Below are positions 13,001-24,700 of a stretch of DNA of 64,000 bases, in pieces. The position numbers and the translations under genes were made by a program. Location: positions 8,412,049 to 8,476,048 of the forward strand of contig CM024760.1 in assembly GCA_014218235.1 (NCBI GenBank). The letters are read 5' to 3'. The notes under the pieces were generated by a model. The model did not search any database. It worked only from the letters and a program-made list of their open reading frames with translations, and was not told where the DNA came from. Origin of the DNA: Colocasia esculenta. Lineage: Eukaryota > Streptophyta > Magnoliopsida > Alismatales > Araceae. Position 1 is the first letter of the stretch. Each line of letters begins with the position of its first letter.

Positions 13001-14126
13001 AGAATGAGGAAAAATTATCAAAAAGTTGCACACACTTCTTACCCAAGAGCCACTCCTCACTCGTTCGGAGAATTCTTTGATCTTGTCCAAAACATTCCAA
13101 ACATCAGGGACAACATTCTTTCCATCGCTATTGATAACGGCATCTCTTGGGGCTCGCAATGCCACATGAAGCACAGCCCTATTCTCAGTGATGTTTATCT
13201 AAGACAATCCAAAAGAAAGAGTTAACATGTATATGCCTGCCATTCTCCTAACTGCATAAAGGCAAATTTACCAAACTGAAACATCCAAGTTAGGCATATT
13301 TGACAAAACTGCAATAAACATGAGCAACAATTATAATAAATTCCCCAGTTTTATCAGAAGACCAAAAGAACCGTAAACTATATCAATAAAGGTTTTGAAC
13401 ATTGCATATGAGAATTCAGTAGTCAGCGATAGCTTGAGAAAGCAGCATAGAACACAGTGGAAAGCGGGGAGGGGGTGGAAGAAGTTAACTGTTAAAAGAC
13501 TGGCAATTATGGTATTTGTAATCTTCCATCTCACAGAAAGGCAAATTAACGGGAAGAAACTTTGAGGAGCAAAGAGAAGTACAAACCCGTTCTCCGCTGA
13601 ACATTTTGCTTATCTTCTCTTTCAGATGCGCAGCCTGCATTAGAGCACAAAAGTTATCACTTTTCTTATCTGCATCGCTGCGGAATAAATAAGATGTGAG
13701 GGGCATCAAATCCGACCTCTGCCAATTTGAAGAGCTGCTGCAGAGTCTCCTGTTGCACTCGCTGCCGTGAATAGTCCAAAACCGTCCCATCAAACTCTCT
13801 GCAAACAGAGGGAAGCAACACAAACAAAGCCATCATTATGTACAATCTGACAAGACGTGCAAACCGATCGCGACTCTAAAACTACAGAACTTACACGATC
13901 ATCGACTTGCATCTCTCTTGATCCCCCATCAGATCACGTAAATGCGTCTTCTTTATTTCCTCGACATGGGCCTGCAGAAGGAAAGCAACGGATTTATTCC
14001 CAACCCGGAGATAGAAAATCCCACCAGAATCACCAGTAAGACATAGCTAGAATAGGTAGAGAATGGATCGCACACCTTCAAACCCTTCCACGGCTCTGTG
14101 TCGCAAATCAGAACAGATGAAGCCAT
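4065..14126 (-). CDS. PGIC: glucose-6-phosphate isomerase, cytosolic (complete, 23 exons)
   Basis: This enzyme interconverts glucose 6-phosphate and fructose 6-phosphate in the cytosol. Exons, 5' to 3' on the minus strand, are: 14126-14076, 13971-13895, 13798-13717, 13634-13587, 13198-13043, 12964-12868, 12732-12690, 11914-11847, 11742-11658, 11563-11515, 10639-10567, 10478-10418, 8514-8448, 8367-8311, 8195-8142, 8063-7935, 6180-6117, 5999-5926, 5842-5789, 5694-5626, 4680-4591, 4472-4365 and 4115-4065. Together they give 1707 nt, 568 residues, with consistent splice phases and no stop. Visible family motifs are GIGGS near residue 153, SKTFTT near 212, the signature WDWVGGRYS at 268-276, TNGQHSFYQ near 387, the catalytic His in SNHDE (427), and the second signature [10 protein letters not shown] with its catalytic Lys at 516. 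The Met in MASSVLIC is the start. There is no plastid transit peptide, and the length matches cytosolic rather than plastid PGI. The exon boundaries are my own reading; the frame closes exactly, so I am confident. Confidence 0.95.
4901..5134. repeat. 110-bp tandem duplication in PGI intron 20
   Basis: A block starting GCAAACACGATACTATGAAC at 4901 is repeated almost exactly from 5011. The second copy has a further small internal duplication of ATGAACTTCTATCT. It lies wholly within the intron between exons 20 and 21. The near identity points to a recent event. Confidence 0.85.
7080..7510. repeat. diverged direct duplication in PGI intron 16
   Basis: Two blocks of about 180 bp, from about 7088 and about 7328, share the same order of motifs: CATGTGTTGGGTAATG-like, TTTTCCTG with CATT, CTTCTA then CCAGAGA, and TTATCTTGG-like. 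They differ at many sites. This looks like an old tandem duplication inside the 1.75-kb intron. There is no coding signal. Confidence 0.5.
8932..10180. mobile_element. 1.25-kb foldback (Mutator-like) element in PGI intron 12
   Basis: The element is almost one long palindrome. The left arm, 8932 to about 9570, is mirrored by about 9590-10180 around an AT-rich centre. The ends pair as GGTTCAAAAAC and GTTTTTGAACC, followed by a GC-rich subterminal zone of CGGATCGG/CCGATCCG blocks. A perfect 10-bp direct repeat ttaaaaccca flanks it (8922-8931 and 10181-10190), a length typical of Mutator-like elements. There is no transposase, so it is non-autonomous. It fills about two thirds of intron 12. A related relic occurs at 54240-54604 and 63068-63190. 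Confidence 0.85.
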
Positions 14127-14834
14127 CTGCAACTACAAATCACACCGAAGACAACCACCACAATCAATTGAAGAACCAACAAAAACATATAAGATACGTC
14201 GACCAAAATCGACCAGGACACAAAAAAATCAAAACGACGGCCTAGCAACACAGCAAAATCACTGTATCACTCCACTTCCTACTCCCAGTCGGTCACTCCA
14301 CACAGGAGTAAACAAACACCAAGAACCAACCGAATCGGCAGCCCCTACCTGGCACTCTCACAAGAGGCTGCCTATCCGATTGTCTTCTGCTCCGCAGAAT
14401 TTTTTTTTAAAAAAAGGCTTAAACAGGACAAGAACCGCATTCAGATTCCAGACAAGAGAGTTCGACAAGATTACCACCGATTCGAGGATCGCGCTCGAGG
14501 ACGCAGAAACGGGAAGCCGCAGCCGCAGCAGAGGAAGGAAGGGGAGAAGAGGACAACGGCGAGGAATAGGAAAAAGGACGAAGGTTATAATTTCTACCCG
14601 CCCCAAACTCCGATCGCGCGTGATCTATCTGCCCAGCGCCGGAACGTGCCAGGTGACCTCAGCTTTGCACCGCCCGTTTTCCTCTTTCCTTTTCCCGGCA
14701 ACCGTGTCTTCCACATGTCACGTGGCAAGAAAAAACAACAGAAACAGGTGGCCGTTTTTTTCTAGCCGTTAGATTCGCGTTTTGCGGGCCGGTCCTCGTC
14801 TCGTGATGTCGGCCGGTTAGGCTCAACTTTTGAA
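14127..14834 (-). promoter_or_regulatory. PGI 5' UTR and promoter region
   Basis: This is sequence upstream of the PGI start codon on the minus strand. It contains the leader and proximal promoter, changing from AT-balanced to GC-richer (about 14450-14720). A convincing TATA box cannot be assigned, and a 5' UTR intron is possible. ORFs on the plus strand here lack domains and are not called. Confidence 0.4.
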
Positions 14835-15193
14835 GAGAAAAGGCTTACGGAAGTGTATTAAGTGCATTAGAATTGTAACTCATATGGCGTCGTCATATTT
14901 TTTAAAAATTTTAATTTTTTTATTTTGGAGTCTAATCTCTCGAACCCAATTTTTTATTTTAGAATCTAATTTTTTAATTTGAAACCTAAAAAATAGTTGT
15001 GCTCTAAAACAACAACAAGTAAGTTAAGTTCAAAAATAAAAAGTTAGGCTTCAAAATAAAATTTTTGACTTCAAAATAGAGGGGTTAGATTCTAAAATAA
15101 AAAAATTAGATTTCAAAAAAAAAAACATGTGACACACAACAAGACGCCACATGATCTACATTCTTGCGTGGATTGGTGCAGTAAACTTTTCTC
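14835..15193. mobile_element. MITE with GAGAAAAGGCTTAC ends
   Basis: The left end GAGAAAAGGCTTACGG and the reverse-complemented right end GAGAAAAGTTTACTGCACC form imperfect inverted repeats. Subterminal GGCGTCGTCAT and ATCATGTGGCGTC-type blocks also pair. The interior is an inverted array of TTTTAGAATCTAA-like units. No clear target duplication is left. The ends resemble those of elements at 27206, 31612 and 34777. Confidence 0.6.
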
Positions 15194-15289
15194 TGAACAT
15201 TTTTGTTAAGGGCAATAATACTACTCTAATTGTATTTCTAAATATCATTCGTCCATGTTGATGTTACACGGCTAAAGTGCCTCATTATA

Positions 15290-15492
15290 TTGCATTATAT
15301 CACTTTTTTGTTTTGAATTTTAATTATTTTAATTTGATGTCAAATTTTCTCTTTTAACATTATTTTTTATCTGATGTCTTACAATGAGTCAAATTTAGAT
15401 GTTAAGATAAAAATTGAGATGTTAAAATAAAATGTTAGACTCTATAATAAAAAATTAAATTTTAAAATATAAAAAAAAGTAGTGCAATGCAA
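15290..15492. repeat. AT-rich foldback repeat
   Basis: TTGCATTATATCACTTTTTT at the left pairs with the complement of AAAAAAAGTAGTGCAATGCAA at the right. The interior holds inverted copies of short TTAGATGTTAAGA-like motifs. It is probably a MITE related to the neighbour at 14835-15193. No coding signal. Confidence 0.5.
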
Positions 15493-16074
15493 CAGAGTAA
15501 GAAGTGACTACACCAAATTTTCTCACGATCAAAATAGAAGGTCACGGTGTTAGGGGTTTTTTTTTAATCAATCAGTCTATTTTTTTAGAATTTATTTTTA
15601 AATTTTTTACTCCTTTAAAAAATTATGCAGTTGCATACTTATGTATGTGATTATAAGTACGTAAGTGAGGGACCTAAAACTAAGTCCACAAAAAATAGGG
15701 ATTGATCGGTAATTCTTCATAAATTTAATAAAAAAATATAACATTTTGAATTCTTAGAATAATTTAAATTTTATTTTTAATTGCTGAACTTTAAACTCTT
15801 GTTAAAAGAGAGGCTGAGTGACAAAAGTATGCGAAAGAGGAGAAGAAGCTCGATCTTTTCCAAGAAAATATTTGTGTTTTAATCTTTAGATTAAAAAAAT
15901 ATGTAAAATAGGGTACGATCGTATCGGATCATGCCAAAGTCATCGTGAGTTCTAATAAGATCGGCATACCTCGCCCCCTTCCCTCCCTGCCACTTTCGGC
16001 ACCCCTCACCCCCTGTTCCCCCTCCTCCCCTACCTCTGGCACCCCCTAAACCCTCCTTGTTCCTCCACCCCTCC

Positions 16075-16524
16075 TCGCCGTGTTCAACACCCCCCAGGAC
16101 CCCCCCCCCCCCCCCCGTTTTCTCCTCCTCCCCCACCTTAGCGCCTTCCACACCCTCCCTTGTTCCCCCTCCCCTCCTCGTCCCATCCAGCGCCCCCCAC
16201 CTCTCGTTCCCCCTCCTCCTCCACTTCACGTCGACACACTCCCCACTCCTTGGTTCCCCCTCCTCTCCCACCCCCAGAGAGAAGGGTGGACTGTCTCGCC
16301 GTGTTCAACACCCCCCAGGACCCCACCCCACCCCCCCCCCCCCCCCGTTTTCTCCTCCTCCCCCACCTTAGCGCCTCCCACACCCTCCCTTGTTCCCCCT
16401 CCCCTCCTCGTCGCATCCAGCGCCCCCCACCTCTCGTTTCCCCCTCCTCCTCCACTTCACGTCGACACACTCCCCACTCCTTGGTTCCCCCTCCTCTCCC
16501 ACCCCCAGGGAGAAGGGTGGACTG
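16075..16524. repeat. 221-bp C-rich tandem duplication
   Basis: Two nearly identical units begin TCGCCGTGTTCAACACCCCC at 16075 and 16296. Each has a long poly-C run, then CTCCTCCC-rich sequence, and ends in AGAAGGGTGGACTG. The strand asymmetry (almost no G on the plus strand) yields long spurious ORFs in several frames. ATACGATCGTATCG-like motifs lie on both sides (about 15913 and 16540), hinting that the duplication sits inside a larger transposon that I cannot delimit. Confidence 0.8.
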
Positions 16525-18055
16525 TGATACGAATTGTACCGTATCGTATCTGGTGAAATCCGGTACGGTCAAATCTAACGAGCCACCCAACTCTGATGTA
16601 AAGAACAAAAATACCCTTCGGGACTTAGTTTTAATGAAATTAACCTTAAAGAATGATCTTTCCTTAACAATCCAATTTTTCATGTCAAAAAACAACATCA
16701 GAAATTTACAAAAATATTCATTTGGTAGGTAAAAATGGTATAAAATTATAAATAACTTCTAGAACTTGTCAAAATCCTGTAAAGAGGAAAGGCTAATTAA
16801 AAATATTAATGTGCTTTTTTTATTGCAAGCAGCCTCAACTCGATTTTGTGGGTTAAATATTAAACTAGTGACGGCATGGGCATGTCGATTAAAATATGTT
16901 TTATTTTATTTTATTTTAAAGTATGTTTGGCCATGACGTTTTTTGCTTTTTATATTGGTCTTGCCCTCCGACAATTAATAATGTGATAGTGTCTGTGGAG
17001 ATGTCATCAGATAAGCTGACACCCCTTCAAACTTCAAAGTAGAGACGTCAACAGGGTGGGATGGGCGCTGACATCGGACTATCCGTTTTAGTATTTGTTA
17101 CCGTTTAAAATTCGCTAAGAATATCCGGAATCACTTTTTAGTATCCGAGTAAAATAGGTTGACGGTACTTGCACACCAAATGAATCAATATACTCCACAA
17201 AATAGTTAGAGTTCGATTTGAATGGTAAATTCAAATTTAACTCGTTGAAATGAATCAAGTTTAAATAAAAATTTAAACTTGTTTGATAAACGAAAAAAAT
17301 TAATTAATTTTTAATTATATAAATTATAGATATATATTAAATATTATACTAAAGTAGTTAAATTAAGTAACTTATCAAGACTCTATAAACTTGAAATGAG
17401 ATAGATTTAGATCTTATGAATAATTAATTTCTTACTTATACATAGAATTAGAATTTTATATAGATATATATGTGTATATACATAAACTCTTAAATTAATT
17501 GGGCTCATTACGTTCTAAAGCTTATGAATATTTAAATAAATTAAATTTAAATAATTATTTTTAATATTTGCTAAAATCGGAACTCGATTTGAAATTAACA
17601 AATAAAACTTGAGCAATATAATATTCTGCTCAACTTGGGTCATTTGCCTGATGATCGCAAGAGTGCAAACAAACTTAGTATTTGAAATATAAACCAAGCC
17701 AATGAGAAATTAATTGAAACTTAAGTAGAAGGTGACAATCCTTGAGACAAAAAATAACGCACTCTTAATTCTCACGTCAACGTCAAAATAATATATCATG
17801 GAAAATAAAAATATCAAAATATAGAATATGATAATATTGTGGAAAAAAATTTAAACATGATAAAAATGAAAGAAAAAAATTTGCAATCTTTAGATATTCT
17901 CACCGGGAAATGGTGAGGAATGTGTTTATCCCGTTCGTGACCCCTATAAAATTGGATTTATCCGTATTTGTATATGTCAATTTCGTGGGGAGAAAAATAC
18001 CTTTTATAAGTTTAACTATTGAACTATTAAAAAAGTTTATCACCAACTACTGCAT
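16525..18055. other. AT-rich spacer with a diverged copy of the 18056 element
   Basis: No gene is supported. About 17180-17700 repeats the composition and order of motifs of the element at 18056-21905, including AACTCGTT, AAACTTGTTT-ATAAACGA, AATATTTGCTAAAATC and AACTTGAGCA. It is probably a decayed relative. Short ORFs are discarded. Confidence 0.4.
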
Positions 18056-18310
18056 AGAGCTGTAAATGAAATAATACATTTGACAAGTAATTTGAGTTCG
18101 GCTCGAATGTTATTTGAATTTAACTCGTTTAATAATATAAAAGAGTCAAGTTCAAACAAATTTTTAAACTTGTTTCATAAACGAGTAGGGTGTGAGCAAA
18201 TGTCTACTCGGCTTGTTTAAGTTCTTGAATAAATTTATTTAATTTTTTTATTATCTAAATTATAATATTTTTAATATTTTAATTATTTTACTAAAATAGT
18301 GAAGCTAAAT

Positions 18311-18490
18311 AACTTATCATGTAGCACCCCGGAAATTTTAGTACATAAAGGAATGAATTTAAATAAAAGTGTGGAGGGACTTCCAACATTACATATAAAT
18401 AACTTATCATGTAGCACCCCGGAAATTTTAGTACATAAAGGAATGAAATTTAAATAAAAGTGTTGGAGGGACTTCCAACATTTACATATT
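18311..18490. repeat. 90-bp tandem duplication at the 5' edge of the solo LTR
   Basis: AACTTATCATGTAGCACCCC occurs at 18311 and again at 18401. The intervening 90 bp is repeated with a few single-base indels. The unit contains both the target-site bases (tatca) and the first bases of the LTR, so duplication followed insertion. Confidence 0.85.
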
Positions 18491-21400
18491 AATGACCCAA
18501 TATCATAAGCGGGTCAATGGACATCAATTGGCCCAATAATCTAATAAAGTTAGAAAAATGCATAGAAATTTGTAACTCTAAATAGGCTGAAATTAGAAAG
18601 AGACAATTTGAGTTGGATTGTGATGCAATCATACATCCTTGGCAACCCAAATTAGTGCCTATTTATGGTGGGAGGTTTCCTAAAGCCTCACACACTAAGA
18701 GAGGAAGGAATCCTCAAAAGATAGGAAACTGCCCTGTCAAAACCGCAGCTTAGCTTTTCTAGTTATGATAGGACTCTTAAAACACCATGGTTACTTAAAT
18801 ACTCTTCACCCAAACCCTAGGAACGAATTTAAAACTTGCTAGGGTCGTGTGGAGGAGCTCTTGGTGGCTGAGGAGCTGTGGAACGACCACAAGAAGTCGT
18901 TCTTCTTCCCCTGTTTCGTCTGCTGCGACCTGCACAGACCATCATCTTGAAGTCGACCAAAGGTGAGTCAAACCTAAACCAAACTTTGCAAGGCTTATAC
19001 CCCTGGAAATAGGGTCAAGTCTATGTTCTAACCCAAGTGGAATTCTCAAATTCCATATAGTATACGCGGAGCAGTAAGCGTTTTTCTCCGAGTGGTCTGA
19101 ACTCGGGTTTTCTGGACAGACGAGACTTCTTCAACCCATAAGGTAGGTTTTCTCGGGCCAAACCTTAATATATCCTATACCAAGGTGTAGATCATCAAGT
19201 TAACTTTCATATCTCATTGGTTTCATCGAACTTCATTGAGTAGATTTTAAACTATTCGCAGTTTTCCAAAGTCGCGCACTCTTAGGGTTTTTTCTCGTTC
19301 TTCTTATTATTCACGCGATTTGAGACTGAATTTGACTAAACTTTCTTCATAAAAGTTTTCCTACTTGAAGTCACGATCATCTTTTATGTTGGACATTTTC
19401 CCCAAAAGTCCTTGGTTAGAGAGTTACAGGCGTGGGAAGAGAGTCACTGCATGAAACTGGGATTTCGGGCTACTCTTGACTTTCTGTTATTCATATGTTT
19501 TCTCGGGATTCGAGACCGAATTAGATCAAACCTCCAACATCAAGTTCTTCTACTAGATGTCCTCGTCATTTTTTGTGTTGAACGTTTTGTCTAAATATCA
19601 CTCGTTAGAGAGTTATAAGAGGTGGAAGTGGATCTCTGCACTGCAGTCATGTGTTTTTGTCTGGGAGGGCCACTCGTGTCGACCTGACCTGAACTCGTGT
19701 CGACCTGACCTGCACTCGTGTCGACCTGCTGTCTCAAAACAGCCCAAAAAGTGTTCTGGGAAGCCCTCTAGTGTCGACACAACCCCATTCTGTGTCGACA
19801 CACTCCCCCAGTTTGACCCAGAAAGTGCTGGGAAGCTGATCTAGTGTCGACACCACCTGTGCTAGTGTCGACACACTGTCCCATATTAGTTAGGGGGTTT
19901 TCTGGAAGCTGTCTCTAGTGTCGACACTACTTGATCTCGTGTCGACACGACTTGACCTTTTTGTCTTGTATTTGATGCACTGTGTCGACACCACCTGAAC
20001 TAGTGTTGACACTACTTGACCAATTCTGCATGTTTTTGCCTTGTGTTTGAAACATGGTGTCGACACCAACACGGTTGTGTCGACACTACCTTTACAAAAT
20101 ATTGCATATCTTGGGTCTGATCATTGCACGATGTCTATTTAATGGCTTAAAAGTGTTTAACCCATTGAAAAATCATTAATTACATGAATATTATTCTAAT
20201 TGCTTTCTTAATGATATGATCATACATGAAACTTGTGATTTACTCTTGTTACCATTCTAGCTTGCTTTAAATGATAAATTTTATCTTAAAATCTTGTAAA
20301 CTCATATGTAGTTAAATGCATTGTTCATTGCATGCCATCACGTTAAGTGTTTTTCCTAGAGTTTGAGACCGACGGATTGTGAATTGACACACATACATTA
20401 CTCCACACTTTACATCAAGGGCGTGCACTTTTTTTCTCTTCTTGTTCTCGTGAGCATGATTTACACTCTAGACTAAAACCATTAATGTAAAGATTGAACT
20501 AAATTGTAAATCTTATCGTTCAGTTGCCGAATTTATCTCTTGACTATTGTTCTCATGGAATCATGTTCAATCTAATTATTTGTTTCTTCTGATCATCATC
20601 GTGAACATGACATTACACTTGCTACATTTTGAAACTCTCATTGGCCATTATTTATGACTGTGGATATCTACATTTAAAATTTACATGAGATGGCTGACAG
20701 GGCACGGCGTGTGTCCAAGGGCTCCAGTCTAGCCCCAATGACGGAGAGTCATAAATATACTGTTAACCATGGGGTATAATGATTACTGGCGTTGCATCTG
20801 CGCTGGGAGTATTTTCTTGCTTGTTGAATGTTAGATACATAACCACATACACGTGTCCTGGTGTACATTCTTGATGGATCTTTTCTTGGTGTACATTGGT
20901 GTCTACGTGCCTGATTAGTGTTACTTGATCGTGCTTGTGCAATCCTGTTTGCTTGCTTGCGTGATATGCCATCCTGCATTTATTGCAACTAGTGAAATCT
21001 TGTTTTTTTTTTTTTTAACTATTGACATCAAGTGAAATCTTGCGTGCTTGTACAAAGTGAACTATTGCTAGTTCTTTCTTGTTCTCTTGTTCAGAAATCT
21101 TATTCTATCTTGTTCACTCTATCCTGCTTGTTTTCATGTATCATGTTTTAATGAGTTTTGTTCGAACTTGCATATCATTCATCGTACTTGCCTAGATCTA
21201 AAATGTTAATTACTTATATAATTGCCCGCACATTGAGATATAAATCCTACTGGGCTACTTTGCTCATCCCCTACTTTTTCCCAATCTAGGTGACTACGAA
21301 GTTCAAGAGGAAGAGCAAGTCGAGGATGGGAATGCATCCGAGTGATGAGCGTCCCAATTATGAGTCTAGTTATCGTAGTTTATTTTGAGAGTTAGAACAT

Positions 21401-21648
21401 GTAGTAGGAAGTGAGGGGTGAATGTACTTTCCTTTCTATTTGAGTCTCAGTCTTGTACTGGTTTACATTTCCATAAATTTGAGAGCAGATAACAATTTAT
21501 TATGAGTTCAACATTTGGGCCCTATTATTATAATGTGTTGATACACATTTTGTGCGTGCTAGCTAGAGGCTTATTTGCCAACTTTCCACGTCTCGGGATA
21601 TTGATTTTAATTATTAAATATCCGCTGCGTAATTCTCGGGACGTGACA
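18320..21648 (+). mobile_element. 3.3-kb solo LTR
   Basis: The element starts TGTAGCACCCCGG and ends CGGGACGTGACA (TG...CA ends). It is flanked by perfect 5-bp repeats tatca (18315-18319 and 21649-21653). No primer-binding site, gag or pol is present, and no second LTR is found in the window, so this is what LTR-LTR recombination leaves. The length of about 3.3 kb fits the long LTRs of some plant Ty3/gypsy lineages; the superfamily is an inference. It contains a GTGTCGACAC palindrome cluster at 19673-20085. Confidence 0.7.
19673..20085. repeat. cluster of GTGTCGACAC palindromes
   Basis: About a dozen TGTCGAC-containing sites occur in 410 bp, several being the full palindrome GTGTCGACAC, others half-sites such as TCGTGTCGACCTGACCTG. 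They are separated by CACCTGAACTA, ACTACTTGA and similar words at irregular 25-70 bp spacing. Around them, GGGAAGC and TTTTTGTCT phrases recur, showing local duplication inside the LTR. Confidence 0.75.
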
Positions 21649-21770
21649 TATCAAGACTCTTGAGATATGAGTTTGAAAAGATAGATTTGAGTTTGACGAA
21701 CAATTAGTTTTGTGTAAATTAGATTGTGTTTATATATATAACTTATAAATTCAATTAGACTCGATATTCG

Positions 21771-24700
21771 GTAAGGACTCAAGCTGGAGAGTATTTAAAG
21801 GAACAAAGTTTTAACAACTATTTTCAATATTTGATAAAATTCTAGCTCGGCTCGAGCTCTATTAAAAATTAATAAATAGGACTTGAGCAGCATAGTACTC
21901 GACTCGATGTGCATGTGTCTAGCTTTTTTTGTATACTTTTATATCATGTAAATGTAATTATGTACCTATATAAAGAAATATTTATTACATTTTTTAAATG
22001 TATAGGTCAATGCTTTTATATATTTTTCATTGATATCATAATCAAGCTTGGACGTGTAGCATGGGTTTATATCGTACCATACCACAATGATACGTCTCAA
22101 ATACTCTCCAAATCTCTTCAACACGCTCTGAACAATATAAAAATTAACACTATTTGTGTGTATCGTGTCGGGGTGTGTTAGGAATCATTTGACTCTTGGC
22201 ACAAGCCGACTCGAGTATGTCGTTGTGATCCGCAATAACATGACAAACCATGATTGTATCAACCTAATAAAATATCAAAAGTACCACTCTCAAAGCATTT
22301 GAGAAAGACAATAAATATTTCTCATCCACATAAGATATTGGTCATGCTAGATCTCATCCTCCTCCCATACTTCTATTGTTGGAGAATGTCTCTCCACATG
22401 TTCATAATTCTTAGACAAATCACCAGTTAATAAATAGTATTATATTTATATATATGTTATTTATACTCGGAAATAAATGTCATGTGTATATTTTTTAAAT
22501 TTTACTCTTACACAAACACATTATAAAAAAAGTAGTATTTTAGCATACTTTTAAGACTCCTAGGAGTAGAATTATTTTAAGGTGAAACATGGTAATCTAA
22601 TAAATGATAAAAAATCAATATATTAACTGGTGATGGTCAAGAAAATTATACTCATATCAAGCAAATTAAGTGAAATAAAGATGATCATATGTAGATGGAT
22701 TATCGAAGACCAGAAGGTAACATATAAACTATATGTATGCACATGTTTAATACTCAAGAAATCCTTATTCTAAGGAAGATCTTTCAATAAAATTAACATA
22801 GATTGGAAAAATAATAATTATATTAACTTAATAAGTATGGTAATAAAATTACTTTTTTACAATCTACCTGGACCTTATTAAAAAACTCTTCTCCCATTAA
22901 TTATTTATCTTAACATCTCATTGACCTACATTAGCATAAGCTCAATAACGCCTATGCATGGGCATGCATTGATCGTTGTCTATGGACAATAAACATGTCA
23001 AATCCTTTAACGAAAAGGATGATTGTGTTTTAAATCTAAACGTGCATATCTGAAATGTGAATGAATGACATATTATGGTGCCACAAATTTGGTTATTGAA
23101 TATATTAAAATTCAAATTGATGTTCGGTGGATGGCCTTAGGATTTGAGAAACAATATGATGATCTTACACATCGTGAAGAAGAACTGAAAGAAAGAAAAG
23201 AGGGGGGAGAGAGAGAGAGAGAGATTGGGATGAAGATCATAAGAAAAAATTTCTAATACCCAAGTCAAAATCCAAATCAACAAGCATGTGACCATCGAGA
23301 TCGCTCCCCATATGGATGTAGAATCTTACATATTTTTAGTTGAAGGGTTTCAATTAAAATTTTATTGTTAGTTAAACTTCCTAACTGATCCCATACGACA
23401 TGGTTGCAATTATGGTCAAAGTCGTTGGCGTAACTATCGAGCAGTGGCCATCATGGATTTTTATATCCGTTGCATGGATCGTGAGTGGTAATTATGTCAA
23501 TCATAGGCGGCTCATCATTATCCTCTTCAAGATTTTACTATTGCTTGATAATCATCGTTCATCGGTAAGGAACCAAGTTTTAACAACTATTTTCAATATT
23601 TGATAAAATTATAGCTCGGCTCGAGTTCGATTAAAAATTAACGAACAGGACTTGAGCAGCATAATATTCGGCTCCACTCGACTCGTTAACACCTCTTGTG
23701 CATGTGTCTAACTTTTCTTCGTATACATTTATCTCATGTAAATGTAATTATGTATCTATATAAAGAAATATTTATTACATTTTTTAAATGTATAGGTCAA
23801 TGCTTTTATATATTTTCCATTGATATTATATCATTGGATGTGTAGTATGGGTTTATATCGTACCATACCACAATGATACGTCTCAAATACTCTCCAAATC
23901 CCTTCAACATGCTTTGAACAAAATAAAAATAAAATAAAAATTGACACTATTTGTGTGTACCGTATCGGGGTGTGTTAGGAATCATTTGACTCTTGGCACA
24001 AGCAGACTCGAGCGTGTCGTTGTGATCCGTAATAACATGACAACCCATGATTATATCAACCTAATAAAATATCAAAAGTACCACTCTCAAAGCATTTGAG
24101 AAAGGCAATAAATATTTCTCATCCACATAAGATATTGGTCATGCTAGATCTCATCCTCCTCCGGTACTTCTAATGTTGGAGAATATGTCTCTCCACATGC
24201 TTCATAATTCTCAATAAATCATCAGTTAATAAATAGTATTGTATTTATATATATGTTATTTATACTCAAAAATAAATGTCATGTTATATTTTTAAAATTT
24301 TACTCTTACATAAACACATTATAAAAAAGGTAGTATTTTAGCATACTTTTAAGACTCCTAAGAGTAGAATTATTTTAAGTTGAAACATGGTAATCTAATA
24401 AATGATAAAAAATCAAGATATTAACTAACGATGGTCAAGAAAATTCTACCCATATCAAGCAAATTAAGCAAAATAAAGATGAACATATGTAGATGAATTA
24501 TCGAAGACCAGAAGGTAACATATATATAAACTATATGTATGCACATGTTTAATACTCAAGAAATCCTTATTCTAAGGAAGATCTTTCAATAAAATTAACA
24601 TAGATTGGAAAAATAATAATTATATTAACTTAATAAGTATGGTAATAAAATTACTTTTTTACAATTTGCCTGGACCTTATTAAAAAACTCTTCTCCCATT

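Larger units (their letters stand above)
18056..21905. mobile_element. hAT-like element split by a solo LTR
   Basis: The left part (18056-18319) begins TAGAGCTGTAAATGA and the right part resumes at 21654. Across the insertion the sequence reads on smoothly into AATATTTGATAAAATTCTAGC and CTCGAGC/GCTCGAG motifs. The right end is damaged here. In later copies of the same sequence (near 23690 and 25490) it ends ACTCGTTAACACCTCTT, complementary to AGAGGTGTTAACGAG and comparable with the left end. This suggests a hAT MITE. No coding sequence is seen. Confidence 0.45.

Noticed and set aside
4065..14126. Plastid rather than cytosolic PGI
   Set aside because: The first exon starts [13 protein letters not shown] with no transit peptide, and the total of 568 residues and the exon layout fit the cytosolic form.
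14098..14772. 224-codon plus-strand ORF opposite the PGI 5' region
   Set aside because: It runs antisense through PGI exon 1 and its promoter with Arg/Ser/Thr-rich sequence and no domain. It is a chance frame in GC-rich DNA.
16057..16732. Overlapping ORFs of 100-190 codons on both strands, rich in Pro/Ser or Gly/Glu
   Set aside because: They arise from the C-rich tandem duplication, which lacks stop trinucleotides in most frames. There is no domain, splice context or codon pattern of a gene.
19673..20085. GTGTCGACAC repeats considered as a CRISPR or integron array
   Set aside because: Spacing is irregular, the repeats are only 10 bp, and the context is a plant LTR in a eukaryotic genome.
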